The translations under genes were made by a program, and so were the position numbers. The notes beneath the pieces are model-generated. The model was not told the origin of the DNA and did no database searches. It was given only the letters and a program-made list of their open reading frames with translations. From a virus, in the IMG/VR virus record IMGVR_UViG_3300009079_000044, positions 1 to 40,322 of that record: a DNA stretch of 40,322 nucleotides. One strand, 5' to 3'. Shown here piece by piece: positions 6,541 through 12,881 of this stretch (position 1 is its first letter; every line of letters begins with the position of its first letter).

Positions 6541-7383
6541 TCAGGACTGCCACACGGCAATCAGTTCACTTGCTTTTTTTCTGCTAGAACTCTTTGCAGA
6601 AATGGACCTTGACACCTGAATTGAATGGATTTTGGCATTTTTATAAAGTTCTCTTGTAACGGGAACATCGTGATTAGAAAGTATCACCTTAATTCCACGA
6701 TTTGCCAGAGTTTCTGCTAAATCTCTCAATTCAATCTGTTGTTCGTGAGTAAATCCATCTGTTGCATAATTGGTAAAGTTAGAAGTCTCAGATGTGGGAA
6801 CATAGGGAGGGTCAAAGTAAACAACATCACCCTCTCCTAAAGATTCATACAGTAATTCGTTGGAGAATGTGGTATTGGTAAATTCAACACATCTATTATT
6901 AAATGTGGCAATAAAGTCCAACATTTCTTTTTCGGGAAAGTGTGCCTTTGTATTTTCTATTACCCCAGTCTTTGAGTTCTTGTTCTCCTTACCATAGGGA
7001 ACATTAAACTCACCTTTAGAATTATAACGACAGAGACCATTAAAGGCGTGTTTGTTCAAGTATAAGAACAGTTTAGCTCTCTCTCTGGCATCAGTCTCGG
7101 AATTAAACTTATTCCTAATTTCAATATACCTTTGTCTTGTATTATTATCGTCCACAAATATCTTGGCACAATCAGAAACAAACTCAATATCAATATTTGT
7201 ATAAAGAGAATGCAGATCTGAATTAATGTCATTTAGAATATATTCATATGCCTGTACGTTTAGTGCTACAGACAGACTTCCACCAAAAGGTTCACAATAT
7301 CTGGTGGGTGTTCCAATTAAAGGTAAAAGATGGGGCAAGACCCTAAACTTGTTTCCTGCCCACTTGAGAGGTGGTTTAATCAT
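6541..7383 (-). CDS. dam: DNA adenine methylase, Dam/D12 class
   Basis: N6-adenine methyltransferase of the D12 (alpha) class, most often specific for GATC. Visible motifs are KWAGNK (7-12) for SAM binding, EPFGGSLSVAL (31-41), LNDIN (50-54), and the catalytic YFDPPYVPTSET (189-200). Length 280 aa matches Dam and DpnM-type enzymes. The ATG has GGGA 6 nt upstream and its own sigma70 promoter with terminator hairpin. It is followed by a nuclease and a second methylase, the same gene content as DpnII-type systems. It could also act alone, as T4 Dam does. GATC occurs repeatedly in this window. Confidence 0.92.
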   Translation of the reverse strand: MIKPPLKWAGNKFRVLPHLLPLIGTPTRYCEPFGGSLSVALNVQAYEYILNDINSDLHSLYTNIDIEFVSDCAKIFVDDNNTRQRYIEIRNKFNSETDARERAKLFLYLNKHAFNGLCRYNSKGEFNVPYGKENKNSKTGVIENTKAHFPEKEMLDFIATFNNRCVEFTNTTFSNELLYESLGEGDVVYFDPPYVPTSETSNFTNYATDGFTHEQQIELRDLAETLANRGIKVILSNHDVPVTRELYKNAKIHSIQVSRSISAKSSSRKKASELIAVWQS

Positions 7384-7405
7384 TATATCCCACTATATGA
7401 ATGTA

Positions 7406-7434
7406 ATCATAGCATAAAAAAAGAGGGTTGTCAA
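7406..7434 (-). promoter_or_regulatory. sigma70 early promoter for the Dam-type gene
   Basis: TTGACA at 7429-7434, 17-nt spacer, TATGAT at 7406-7411. The -35 lies in the loop of the terminator hairpin and the T-run lies in the spacer, so terminator and promoter are one compact element. Confidence 0.8.
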
Positions 7435-7440
7435 ACCTCT
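7416..7440 (-). terminator. Rho-independent terminator overlapping a promoter
   Basis: Minus strand AGAGG, a loop containing TTGACA, CCTCT, then seven T. It ends the transcript that includes CP12. Confidence 0.8.
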
Positions 7441-7445
7441 TGCAA

Positions 7446-7658
7446 TCAATTATCATACATTCTACATTCTAGAGCATCAGGGTGCGAATCACAATAAAGT
7501 TCAAGTCGTGTCGGATCGTGAGAATCTTCTGGATGATTTTCTTTATATGATTTCAGTGCTTCTAATTCTTCTGAAGTATGCCGACGATTTTGTGGTGAAA
7601 TTGTTGGGTCATCAAGAACTTGTTTGTCTTTTTCGATATGCTGATCGATTGTACTCAT
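7446..7658 (-). CDS. cp12: CP12-like Calvin cycle inhibitor
   Basis: CP12 is a small disordered protein that binds phosphoribulokinase and glyceraldehyde-3-phosphate dehydrogenase and so switches off the Calvin cycle. Cyanophages carry it to steer host carbon towards the pentose phosphate pathway. The start is the internal ATG (MSTIDQHIEKDKQVL); upstream codons are poor. The diagnostic C-terminus LELYCDSHPDALECRMYDN has the Cys pair (C56, C65) separated by eight residues and the ECRxYxx ending, as in CP12. The N-terminal Cys pair of plant CP12 is absent. 70 aa is the usual cyanobacterial/phage size. Confidence 0.85.
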   Translation of the reverse strand: MSTIDQHIEKDKQVLDDPTISPQNRRHTSEELEALKSYKENHPEDSHDPTRLELYCDSHPDALECRMYDN

Positions 7659-7689
7659 AATACTCGGTAAATTAGATATAATATTTATT

Positions 7690-7875
7690 TTATTTTGTTT
7701 GTGAGGATACAGAGTCACCTTTACCATAAAGTGACCTAACAAATAATGCCGTAAATTTTTCCATCTTTTGTGGGCAAACTTGACTCGGATTGTAATTAAT
7801 TGCTTCTCTCAGAGCATTCAGTTCTCTCCACTCTTCTTGAGTGAGATATTCTGAGTTTGTTTTGGGAAGTGTCAT
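7690..7875 (-). CDS. Conserved-type cyanophage hypothetical protein (61 aa)
   Basis: Begins MTLPKTNSEYLTQEEWREL and continues with INYNPSQVCPQKMEKFTALF. I recall this EEWxELNALRxAINYNP pattern from cyanophages, without known function. Helical, soluble. Upstream there is a short perfect hairpin (TGTTAG, 4-nt loop, CTAACA at about 7889-7904). It is followed by CP12 after about 30 nt. Confidence 0.7.
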   Translation of the reverse strand: MTLPKTNSEYLTQEEWRELNALREAINYNPSQVCPQKMEKFTALFVRSLYGKGDSVSSQTK

Positions 7876-7930
7876 GGGTTTAATAAGAATGTTAGGATTC
7901 TAACACAAATCCTTTATATTATGTAGAAAC

Positions 7931-8302
7931 TTAACATTCTCTTTTGTTTTCAACAAATTCCTCTAAAGCATCCAAATCATCTTTGAGTTCCTTTTCTGCT
8001 TTTTGGTCGTGATAATAAGACCACAATGAGTTATGTACGGTCATTAATTCCGAAACCCAAAATCCGCCCGGATATATGCCCAGAGCATCTTGCAGTCCTC
8101 TGTGACTGGTTCCTTCTTTCTCTGCCTTACACATAATATAGCAGATTGCCTGGACCATATCAAGTTTATCAGACTCAGAGAGCATAAAGTACTTACCTAT
8201 TGCTCTTTGCTTTGCCTCTTCATTTGACTTCTGAAGTTCTTTGCAGGCATCAGACGCCCACCATTCTTTTAGCATCTTACCAAATTCGTTAGGTTCAGTC
8301 AT
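7931..8302 (-). CDS. Conserved-type cyanophage hypothetical protein (123 aa)
   Basis: Start at the ATG giving MTEPNEFGKMLKEWW, within the tail of the preceding gene, with GGAAAGG immediately before. The core ESDKLDMVQAICYIMCKAEK, then GTSHRGLQDALGIYPGGFW, is a strongly protein-like block that I recall as conserved in cyanophages. The C-terminus is an acidic helix (KELKDDLDALEEFVENK). No catalytic residues recognised. Confidence 0.75.
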   Translation of the reverse strand: MTEPNEFGKMLKEWWASDACKELQKSNEEAKQRAIGKYFMLSESDKLDMVQAICYIMCKAEKEGTSHRGLQDALGIYPGGFWVSELMTVHNSLWSYYHDQKAEKELKDDLDALEEFVENKREC

Positions 8303-8525
8303 CCTTTCCAAATATAGTTCCAAAGAATCCGGTGTCACCAAATTTACGATTCTCCAGTTTATCCAGAATAGAATCAGTATTTTGAACTGATTCAATACGA
8401 CTAATCAAATCAGCAATAACTGAGCATATCATAGGTCGTTCTTGTCGTGCTGCAAATGCCAGTGCTGCTCTCAAAGATTGTTCTGCATCTTTTAAATTTT
8501 CTTCAACTGATTGTGATAGTGCCAT
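8295..8525 (-). CDS. Hypothetical helical protein (76 aa)
   Basis: ATG preceded by GAGGAGG at 6-nt spacing, one of the best ribosome binding sites here. The sequence MALSQSVEENLKDAEQSLR to RIESVQNTDSILDKLENRK is likely all helical, with a Gly/Phe tail (GDTGFFGTIFGKDD). It overlaps both neighbours. Function unknown. Confidence 0.7.
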   Translation of the reverse strand: MALSQSVEENLKDAEQSLRAALAFAARQERPMICSVIADLISRIESVQNTDSILDKLENRKFGDTGFFGTIFGKDD

Positions 8526-8682
8526 CGTTTTCCTCCTCAAATAACATACAGTCAATACAGGACTTTAGTTCCAATACATCATCCTTAGAAAGTCCATCTA
8601 AGGTAATTGCTTGTTTCTCAAATGCAATGGTGATATTATAAACTTCACCATCAAATCCACCACAGGTTTGAATGGTTCTCAT
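8503..8682 (-). CDS. Small hypothetical protein (59 aa)
   Basis: Starts MRTIQTCGGFDGEVYNITIA with ATGA overlap to the previous stop and ends within the next gene (23-nt overlap), whose ribosome binding site it encodes. The C-terminal part has DVLELKSCIDCMLFEEEND, with a CxxC pair. No family recognised. Confidence 0.65.
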   Translation of the reverse strand: MRTIQTCGGFDGEVYNITIAFEKQAITLDGLSKDDVLELKSCIDCMLFEEENDGTITIS

Positions 8683-9251
8683 TCTTTAAACCAGAAACCA
8701 TCGGCAGTCATAGTCCAACCTGCCGCAACCATTTTATCATAAGTTTTTGGTTGTGTAATTTTGCGGAGAAGAAAACTGCCATCATTATTATCCACCCATT
8801 CCACCTCATCACCCGGAGAAAGATTTGCTGCTTCCAACAAGTCATCTGGGAATGTGATAAAGTATTCTTGCTCTCCGGTTATACAATCAGTTCCTTCTTC
8901 AACAGGAAGTTGCCACTTGACTACTTTATCTTGTTTAGGTTCTTCTGGGGGTAGATTAGAAAGATATTCCAAATCACTGTGCCCCCAAGGCGGCATACAA
9001 TCGTCAGTCTCTTCTTGATTGATTTTAGTTACAGTTTCTTTCCAGGCATCCTTAAACTTCCTATCAAAGTCTTCAAGGTAATACTGAAGAAATTCATCCG
9101 CAGCATACAGAAGAGTTTCTGCTTTATCATACTGATGCTCTTGAAGTCTATCAACAGCACTATCCAAAATCTCACGGGCAGAAGAAATTTTGGCGGTGAC
9201 CATTTCTAGGTCATTCATCACATTCCAAATTTTTTGGTAATTAGTCGTCAT
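8679..9251 (-). CDS. Hypothetical protein with AbrB/MazE-like C-terminal domain
   Basis: The N-terminal part (about 1-75) is helical (KIWNVMNDLEMVTAKI, then QYDKAETLLYAADEFLQYYL). The C-terminal part (about 125-170) reads ITFPDDLLEAANLSPGDEVE then WVDNNDGSFLLRKI, the swapped-hairpin pattern of AbrB/SpoVT/MazE DNA-binding domains. This suggests a transcriptional regulator or antitoxin-like DNA binder. The extreme C-terminus (GWTMTADGFWFKE) is unassigned. The start overlaps the previous gene by 11 nt. Confidence 0.7.
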   Translation of the reverse strand: MTTNYQKIWNVMNDLEMVTAKISSAREILDSAVDRLQEHQYDKAETLLYAADEFLQYYLEDFDRKFKDAWKETVTKINQEETDDCMPPWGHSDLEYLSNLPPEEPKQDKVVKWQLPVEEGTDCITGEQEYFITFPDDLLEAANLSPGDEVEWVDNNDGSFLLRKITQPKTYDKMVAAGWTMTADGFWFKE

Positions 9252-9429
9252 TTTGGTTCAGTCTGTCTTGGATTGCTTCTCGTACTATAACCTGAATCTC
9301 TTTGCTTGTCAAGTTATTCAACCACGACCAATTGGGGTCTTCCTTGTCCCAACTCATTTCATAAGACCCATCATCATTTTGAGTAATTTTCAGTGAATCA
9401 ATCTCTTGGTTTTGGTTTGTTACACTCAT
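9241..9429 (-). CDS. Hypothetical protein (62 aa)
   Basis: Reads MSVTNQNQEIDSLKITQNDD then SYEMSWDKEDPNWSWLN; acidic, with a C-terminal helix (SKEIQVIVREAIQDRLNQ). I recall similar short proteins in cyanophages. It starts inside the end of the zinc-ribbon frame (32-nt overlap). Confidence 0.7.
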   Translation of the reverse strand: MSVTNQNQEIDSLKITQNDDGSYEMSWDKEDPNWSWLNNLTSKEIQVIVREAIQDRLNQNDD

Positions 9430-9607
9430 TGCAGTAATAAGAATAATTGTGCTTAAAGTATTTTACCACCTGAAAATTCGATTTGTCAAGTGGTTTTTCT
9501 ACACCACACTTGGAGCAGACTCTAGTTTGGGGTGTTCCACTCGGACTTTTCTTCTTTACGGAGTGCCTTAAGTTCTTTATATAAGATTTTGATTTGCTGA
9601 TACGCAT
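9398..9607 (-). CDS. Small zinc-ribbon protein, start uncertain
   Basis: The clear part is a four-cysteine zinc ribbon: RVCSKCGVEKPLDKSNF followed after about 13 residues by YYCNECNKPKPRD. The nearest ATG in frame is at 9607 and would add a basic N-terminus (MRISKSKSYIKNLRHSVKKK) encoded out of frame within the 63-aa gene. That gene shares 86 nt with it. Alternatively the ribbon is joined to the 63-aa protein by a +1 shift near its end. The ribbon may bind nucleic acid or protein; target unknown. Confidence 0.55.
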   Translation of the reverse strand: MRISKSKSYIKNLRHSVKKKSPSGTPQTRVCSKCGVEKPLDKSNFQVVKYFKHNYSYYCNECNKPKPRD

Positions 9608-9713
9608 CTTCAGGTGAGATTTTATCAGATATTTCAAGTCCCGCAATGAGACCCACTTTATCCCCAAAACGGGCAAGTGCTCTTTCATATTCTGTTAAAT
9701 TATCATAAGGCAT
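9522..9713 (-). CDS. Conserved-type cyanophage hypothetical protein (63 aa)
   Basis: Starts MPYDNLTEYERALARFGDKV and continues LEISDKISPEDAYQQIKILY, a soluble two-helix-like protein that I recall from cyanophages. Its ATG follows the end of the GIY-YIG gene by 1 nt. The last residues EWNTPN end just where the zinc-ribbon frame becomes recognisable, one base out of register. Confidence 0.7.
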   Translation of the reverse strand: MPYDNLTEYERALARFGDKVGLIAGLEISDKISPEDAYQQIKILYKELKALRKEEKSEWNTPN

Positions 9714-9714
9714 T

Positions 9715-10315
9715 TTATTTTCTCTTTTTATAGGGTTTTAATGGTAATCTTCCAGATTTCCATTCTTTACCAGGACATTCTACACTTCTTTTGTTAATTT
9801 GTCCATCATTCCACCATTTTGTTTCTTTATTATTATTATGAGTTCCTGGAAATGGTTTTCCTTTATGGACATTTCTTATTTTTTCTTTAGTTTCTTCTGA
9901 ATGAGTTTTACCTAACCAATTAGTGTTACCTTTTTTTGCTTCACCATTTTTTCTTCTATGTTCTTCTGAACGAGTTTTACCTCTATTTGCATTTCCTATT
10001 TTATTTTTTGTTTCTTCACTTAATTTTCTACCAGCAACACCTCCACCAGTTCCACCATCTACAAGATTTCTCAATATACCTGTTCCGTCATATTTTTTAC
10101 CGAAAATGAAAATCATATAAATTTCGTGTTTATTAGCATCGTTAAGAGAAAGATTATCTTTTAGTATAATTCTTCTTTTTTCATTTGGAACAGAAACACT
10201 ATGACCAAATTTAGTGTTCATTCTTCTATATTTTGATTTTTTTTTGATGCTTTCCCCTTCCAATATAATAAGGTGTGCCGTCTTCACGCAAATAAGCGTA
10301 AGTATAATATTCCAT
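9715..10315 (-). pseudogene. GIY-YIG homing endonuclease with NUMOD3 motifs, frameshifted at an A9 tract
   Basis: The true start is the ATG at 10315: MEYYTYAYLREDGTPYYIGR is the GIY-YIG catalytic start (YAY and YIG). After GRGKHQKK the frame meets a stop. Removing one A from the nine-A run at 10237-10245 would join it to the long frame that holds the rest of the nuclease domain (NEKRRIILKDNL, KHEIYMI) and NUMOD3-like repeats (GRKLSEETKNKIGNANRG and two more). The restored protein would be about 199 aa, matching the two other copies here. The gene could be inactive, expressed by slippage, or affected by a sequencing error. A late promoter and terminator lie upstream. Confidence 0.85.
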
Positions 10316-10320
10316 CTGCT

Positions 10321-10396
10321 TTACTTGTGGTTATAGTTATTTATACAAGGAAAGGAGCATTTCTGCCCCCATTCTGCTTAAATAACCACAAATAAG
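10321..10396 (-). promoter_or_regulatory. Inverted repeat enclosing a terminator and a late promoter
   Basis: On the minus strand the arm CTTATTTGTGGTTAT (ending at 10382) can pair with ATAACCACAAGTAA (10334-10321), about 14 bp with one G.U. Between the arms lie a terminator hairpin and TATAAATA (10338-10345). The distal arm is just before the GIY-YIG ATG, so transcripts from upstream could hide the translation start while late transcripts could not. Confidence 0.65.
10349..10369 (-). terminator. Terminator-like hairpin with GAAA loop
   Basis: GGGGCA, GAAA loop, TGCTCC, then TTTCC on the minus strand. It follows the 103-aa gene and precedes the late promoter of the GIY-YIG gene. Confidence 0.6.
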
Positions 10397-10401
10397 CATC
10401 A

Positions 10402-10713
10402 CTATTTATTCATATAATGTTCGGCAAGAATATCTATACGGGCATCAACTGCATCTATAGAGTTGGCATTTTCATACAGACAATTTGTAGTCTCTACATT
10501 CTCTTCTTCAAGACGCTTAATGTCTATAAGAGCACCTTCATACTTTTGTTCCAGAGTAGTAATGCGTTCTTCAAGTATAGCAACGTGCTTGGCAAGAGAA
10601 GAACAAAGTCCTACAAGACAATACTCATTATCGTGCTCATCAGAAACGATAAGTTTGTACTTGTCAGGCATCTCATAATCTTTGAGAAACCAATCAAATA
10701 ATCTAAATCTCAT
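10402..10713 (-). CDS. Hypothetical coiled-coil protein (103 aa)
   Basis: The ATG follows AGGAG by 7 nt and overlaps the previous stop by one base (TGATG). The N-terminus MRFRLFDWFLKDYEMPDKY leads to a beta part, then a long helical part with heptad-like leucines (AKHVAILEERITTLEQKYE, IDIKRLEEENVETT), a likely coiled coil. Probably an oligomeric or scaffolding phage protein; no specific role. Confidence 0.7.
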   Translation of the reverse strand: MRFRLFDWFLKDYEMPDKYKLIVSDEHDNEYCLVGLCSSLAKHVAILEERITTLEQKYEGALIDIKRLEEENVETTNCLYENANSIDAVDARIDILAEHYMNK

Positions 10714-10877
10714 CACAAAACTCCTATTTCTTTAAGATATTGTCTGTACCTCATAAATCTACCGACACTTGGTTGATTTGGTACATTCAGTTGATGACAA
10801 ATTTCGGAGTAGCACAACCACTCATACCAAGGTGTGGTAGAGTCCAGAGTATGATAAGGATAATCAGAGTTTTCCAT
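10713..10877 (-). CDS. Small hypothetical protein (54 aa)
   Basis: Encodes MENSDYPYHTLDSTTPWYEW and ends RYRQYLKEIGVL. Its start lies 14 nt inside the preceding gene and its stop overlaps the next start by TGATG; the last codons contain the next gene's AGGAG. Coupled overlaps at both ends argue it is real. The middle (EICHQLNVPNQPSVGRFM) resembles a winged-helix-like segment but is too short to assign. Confidence 0.65.
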   Translation of the reverse strand: MENSDYPYHTLDSTTPWYEWLCYSEICHQLNVPNQPSVGRFMRYRQYLKEIGVL

Positions 10878-11073
10878 CCACGCTTCCCTGATGAGTAATT
10901 ACTTCCATAAATCCTTCTTGAAGACCTTTCATATAGTACCTAGTGGCATTAATACAACCTTCCTCGGTCAGTGATGTAATGAGTCGTTTTTCTTCTTTAT
11001 TATAAGAGTGATAAACACCCCATCTTGCTTTTTCAATATAAAAGCAATCATCAATCAGTTTTTTTTCCGTCAT
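10864..11073 (-). CDS. Hypothetical protein (69 aa)
   Basis: Begins MTEKKLIDDCFYIEKARWGV and ends THQGSVDGKL. Soluble, mixed alpha/beta, one Cys near each end. It overlaps the 43-aa gene upstream by 23 nt and the 54-aa gene downstream by 14 nt. No family recognised. Confidence 0.65.
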   Translation of the reverse strand: MTEKKLIDDCFYIEKARWGVYHSYNKEEKRLITSLTEEGCINATRYYMKGLQEGFMEVITHQGSVDGKL

Positions 11074-11182
11074 TTACTTTTTTTACTGTTTCGTGAAGTT
11101 GTTTAAGTGCCTCAATGGTTTCAGGAGTTTCTTCCCATTCCCATTGGTTTTCGTTTTTTTGAGTATAAGTGCGTGTGGTCAT
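11051..11182 (-). CDS. Small hypothetical protein (43 aa)
   Basis: Short acidic/basic peptide (MTTRTYTQKNENQWEWEETP, then LKQLHETVKKVNDGKKTD) whose ATG overlaps the previous stop as ATGA. Its frame is open with sensible composition; no known family. Confidence 0.6.
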   Translation of the reverse strand: MTTRTYTQKNENQWEWEETPETIEALKQLHETVKKVNDGKKTD

Positions 11183-11370
11183 TGTTCGTTCTTGTAGATA
11201 ATAGTGTAATCTTTCTTTTTGAAATTGTTACGGGCAATGTACTTTTGAGCGTGGTCTTCGGTCTGGAAATAGCAGGTCTTGAAATCCTTTAGTTCTTTAC
11301 CATCCTTATGAGTTATTTTAATAGGAAATCCATCTCCGTGAGGAAACTCTTCTTTAATGGGTTTGATCAT
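11179..11370 (-). CDS. Hypothetical protein (63 aa)
   Basis: Begins MIKPIKEEFPHGDGFPIKIT and contains FQTEDHAQKYIARNNFKKKD. First gene after the 11401-11429 promoter. The fold looks like a small alpha/beta protein; function unknown. Confidence 0.65.
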   Translation of the reverse strand: MIKPIKEEFPHGDGFPIKITHKDGKELKDFKTCYFQTEDHAQKYIARNNFKKKDYTIIYKNEQ

Positions 11371-11400
11371 AAATTGGCAAAGTGGTTCAGATACTTAGTT

Positions 11401-11442
11401 ATCATAGCAAGACTTTGATTATTCGTCAAGTTCCTGTGCGAG
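11401..11442 (-). promoter_or_regulatory. sigma70 promoter in cassette C5
   Basis: TTGACG (11424-11429), 17-nt spacer, TATGAT (11401-11406). A box CTCGCACAGG ends at 11442, 36 nt before the -10, one base different from the other cassettes. The box and -35 encode the last residues LAQELDE of the upstream gene. Confidence 0.7.
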
Positions 11443-11616
11443 TTGTAGCATATCATTTTTATCCAGAACAATCAAATTGTCTTGAGCATTATAAAACCTT
11501 ACAGTTTCTGCGGCAACTTGTAGGATTGCAGAAACCAGTTTCTCTTCAGTATCAGCACCTTGATTGTTCCTACAATCCCATACTGCGTTCATAAATGCTT
11601 GTGAGCGTTCAGACAT
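11419..11616 (-). CDS. Conserved-type cyanophage hypothetical protein (65 aa)
   Basis: Start at ATG (MSERSQAFMNAVWDCRNNQG) with GAGG upstream. Helical throughout (EEKLVSAILQVAAETVRFYN). I recall closely similar small proteins in cyanophages but no function. The C-terminal LAQELDE comes from cassette C5. Confidence 0.7.
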   Translation of the reverse strand: MSERSQAFMNAVWDCRNNQGADTEEKLVSAILQVAAETVRFYNAQDNLIVLDKNDMLQLAQELDE

Positions 11617-11791
11617 AAGTTTCGTCCTCAAAGGTAAAGTATTCGTAAATTTGTGCCATTACACACTCTTCAATATGGTCACAGATAGACTCTTCAGTCG
11701 GGTTCTCAATATGCTTATGAGCACGACGATAACCACGCCGCACACCTTCTTCAATCGCTTGTTCTAGTATCACAAGTGTTTTTACTTTCAT
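11609..11791 (-). CDS. Small helical hypothetical protein (60 aa)
   Basis: MKVKTLVILEQAIEEGVRRG followed by YRRAHKHIENPTEESICDHI. The arrangement suggests one basic helix and one acidic helix. The start overlaps the phosphoesterase stop (ATGA), so it is likely coexpressed with it. Function unknown. Confidence 0.7.
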   Translation of the reverse strand: MKVKTLVILEQAIEEGVRRGYRRAHKHIENPTEESICDHIEECVMAQIYEYFTFEDETYV

Positions 11792-12594
11792 AGTTCTACC
11801 TCAAAGTTAGGGTCAAAGTTAATGTTCAGGTCTGCATTATTGTATCCGTTGTAATAACCACGAGGATTACATACAACTCTACAATTACCAATCATATAAT
11901 CCATACTTTCGTGTGTATGACCGTGACTCCAGCATTTGATTTGAGGATTATTCAAAATCAAATCATCAAGGTCACTTACATAAGCACCATTTGCAATACC
12001 AGAACTTCGGTATTTTGGATGAACCGATTGATAAGATGGTCCGTGATGGGTAAGAACCCAGGTTTTAGTATCCTTAAACTCTTCCAACTTTTGTTGAAGG
12101 AATAGTTTGGAATTCTTATGAAACTTGAGAGTATCATCAGTAGTTAGTTTGCGATAGTTAGAACCAATACGAATGACTTTATAATCATTCATACACTGTG
12201 CTGCCTCCATCATCTCTAGAGCATTTTCATTACGAAAATCAGTCCATAGAGTTGTCCCAAGAAATACCCAGTCCTTGATTTTTACAAAGTCATTTTCTAC
12301 AAGATGAATTTCCTTTGGTAGATGCTCTGCAAGAACATCCCAAGTTCCTTCATAGTTGTATCCATATGCTTCGTGATTTCCCGCAAGATACAGAACCTCA
12401 TCAAAGTTCTTTACACACTTTTGTAGAAAGTCATTATAAACTTTCTTAAGAGGTCCATCCTTCTTAAAGTGACGAGCACAAAGAATGTCTCCACCAAGAA
12501 TCAGAACCTCACCTTCTCCAAGGTCAGGAACTCCGTGCCCGTGCTCACAACACTCTAAATGTAAATCACTGACTACTTTGATTTTCATTTCCAT
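11788..12594 (-). CDS. Calcineurin-like metallophosphoesterase
   Basis: Two-metal phosphoesterase fold. Motifs in order: SDLHLE (D10, H12), LGGDIL (G34-D36), AGNHEAYG (N73, H74), THHGPSYQSVH, and SHGHTHESMDY near residue 227. These are the five conserved blocks of the family. 268 aa is a normal length for the nucleotide- or nucleic-acid-acting phage members. The substrate (cyclic nucleotide, RNA end or DNA) cannot be deduced. A second ATG two codons in is an alternative start. First gene after cassette C6. Confidence 0.9.
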   Translation of the reverse strand: MEMKIKVVSDLHLECCEHGHGVPDLGEGEVLILGGDILCARHFKKDGPLKKVYNDFLQKCVKNFDEVLYLAGNHEAYGYNYEGTWDVLAEHLPKEIHLVENDFVKIKDWVFLGTTLWTDFRNENALEMMEAAQCMNDYKVIRIGSNYRKLTTDDTLKFHKNSKLFLQQKLEEFKDTKTWVLTHHGPSYQSVHPKYRSSGIANGAYVSDLDDLILNNPQIKCWSHGHTHESMDYMIGNCRVVCNPRGYYNGYNNADLNINFDPNFEVEL

Positions 12595-12623
12595 AGGTCA
12601 TCGCTTTGGATTTGTATGTATAT

Positions 12624-12666
12624 ACTATAAGGCACCTGACTCGGAAGGTCAAGTGCCTTGTGCCAG
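12624..12666 (-). promoter_or_regulatory. Promoter/stem-loop cassette C6
   Basis: Box CTGGCACAAG ending at 12666, TTGACC (12647-12652), 17-nt spacer, TATAGT (12624-12629). The arms at 12629-12640 and 12648-12659 form a 12-bp hairpin with one G.U in the minus-strand RNA, enclosing the -35. Confidence 0.75.
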
Positions 12667-12683
12667 TTCTTCAATTGGATTAG

Positions 12684-12881
12684 TCATTCCGATTTTAGCA
12701 TAGAAAAATACATCTTATAGTATTTTTTCTTGAGTTGAGTTATGGTTTCAAAGTCTTCTTCATCAATACAATCAAGTAAGTATGAAACTCCCTCAAGCTC
12801 ACTCAATAATCTTGCTATTGTTGTTGAGTTCAGTTGCTTTACATTCCATTTCTGCCTGAAGTTCTCTTGCGAGTCTTTCAT
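12684..12881 (-). CDS. Small helical hypothetical protein (65 aa)
   Basis: MKDSQENFRQKWNVKQLNST, then LLSELEGVSYLLDCIDEED. It shares 83 nt with the end of the preceding membrane-protein gene in another frame. The second half (from LLSELEG) has no overlap and looks coding, so the 5' limit is less certain than the 3' end. Function unknown. Confidence 0.6.
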   Translation of the reverse strand: MKDSQENFRQKWNVKQLNSTTIARLLSELEGVSYLLDCIDEEDFETITQLKKKYYKMYFSMLKSE

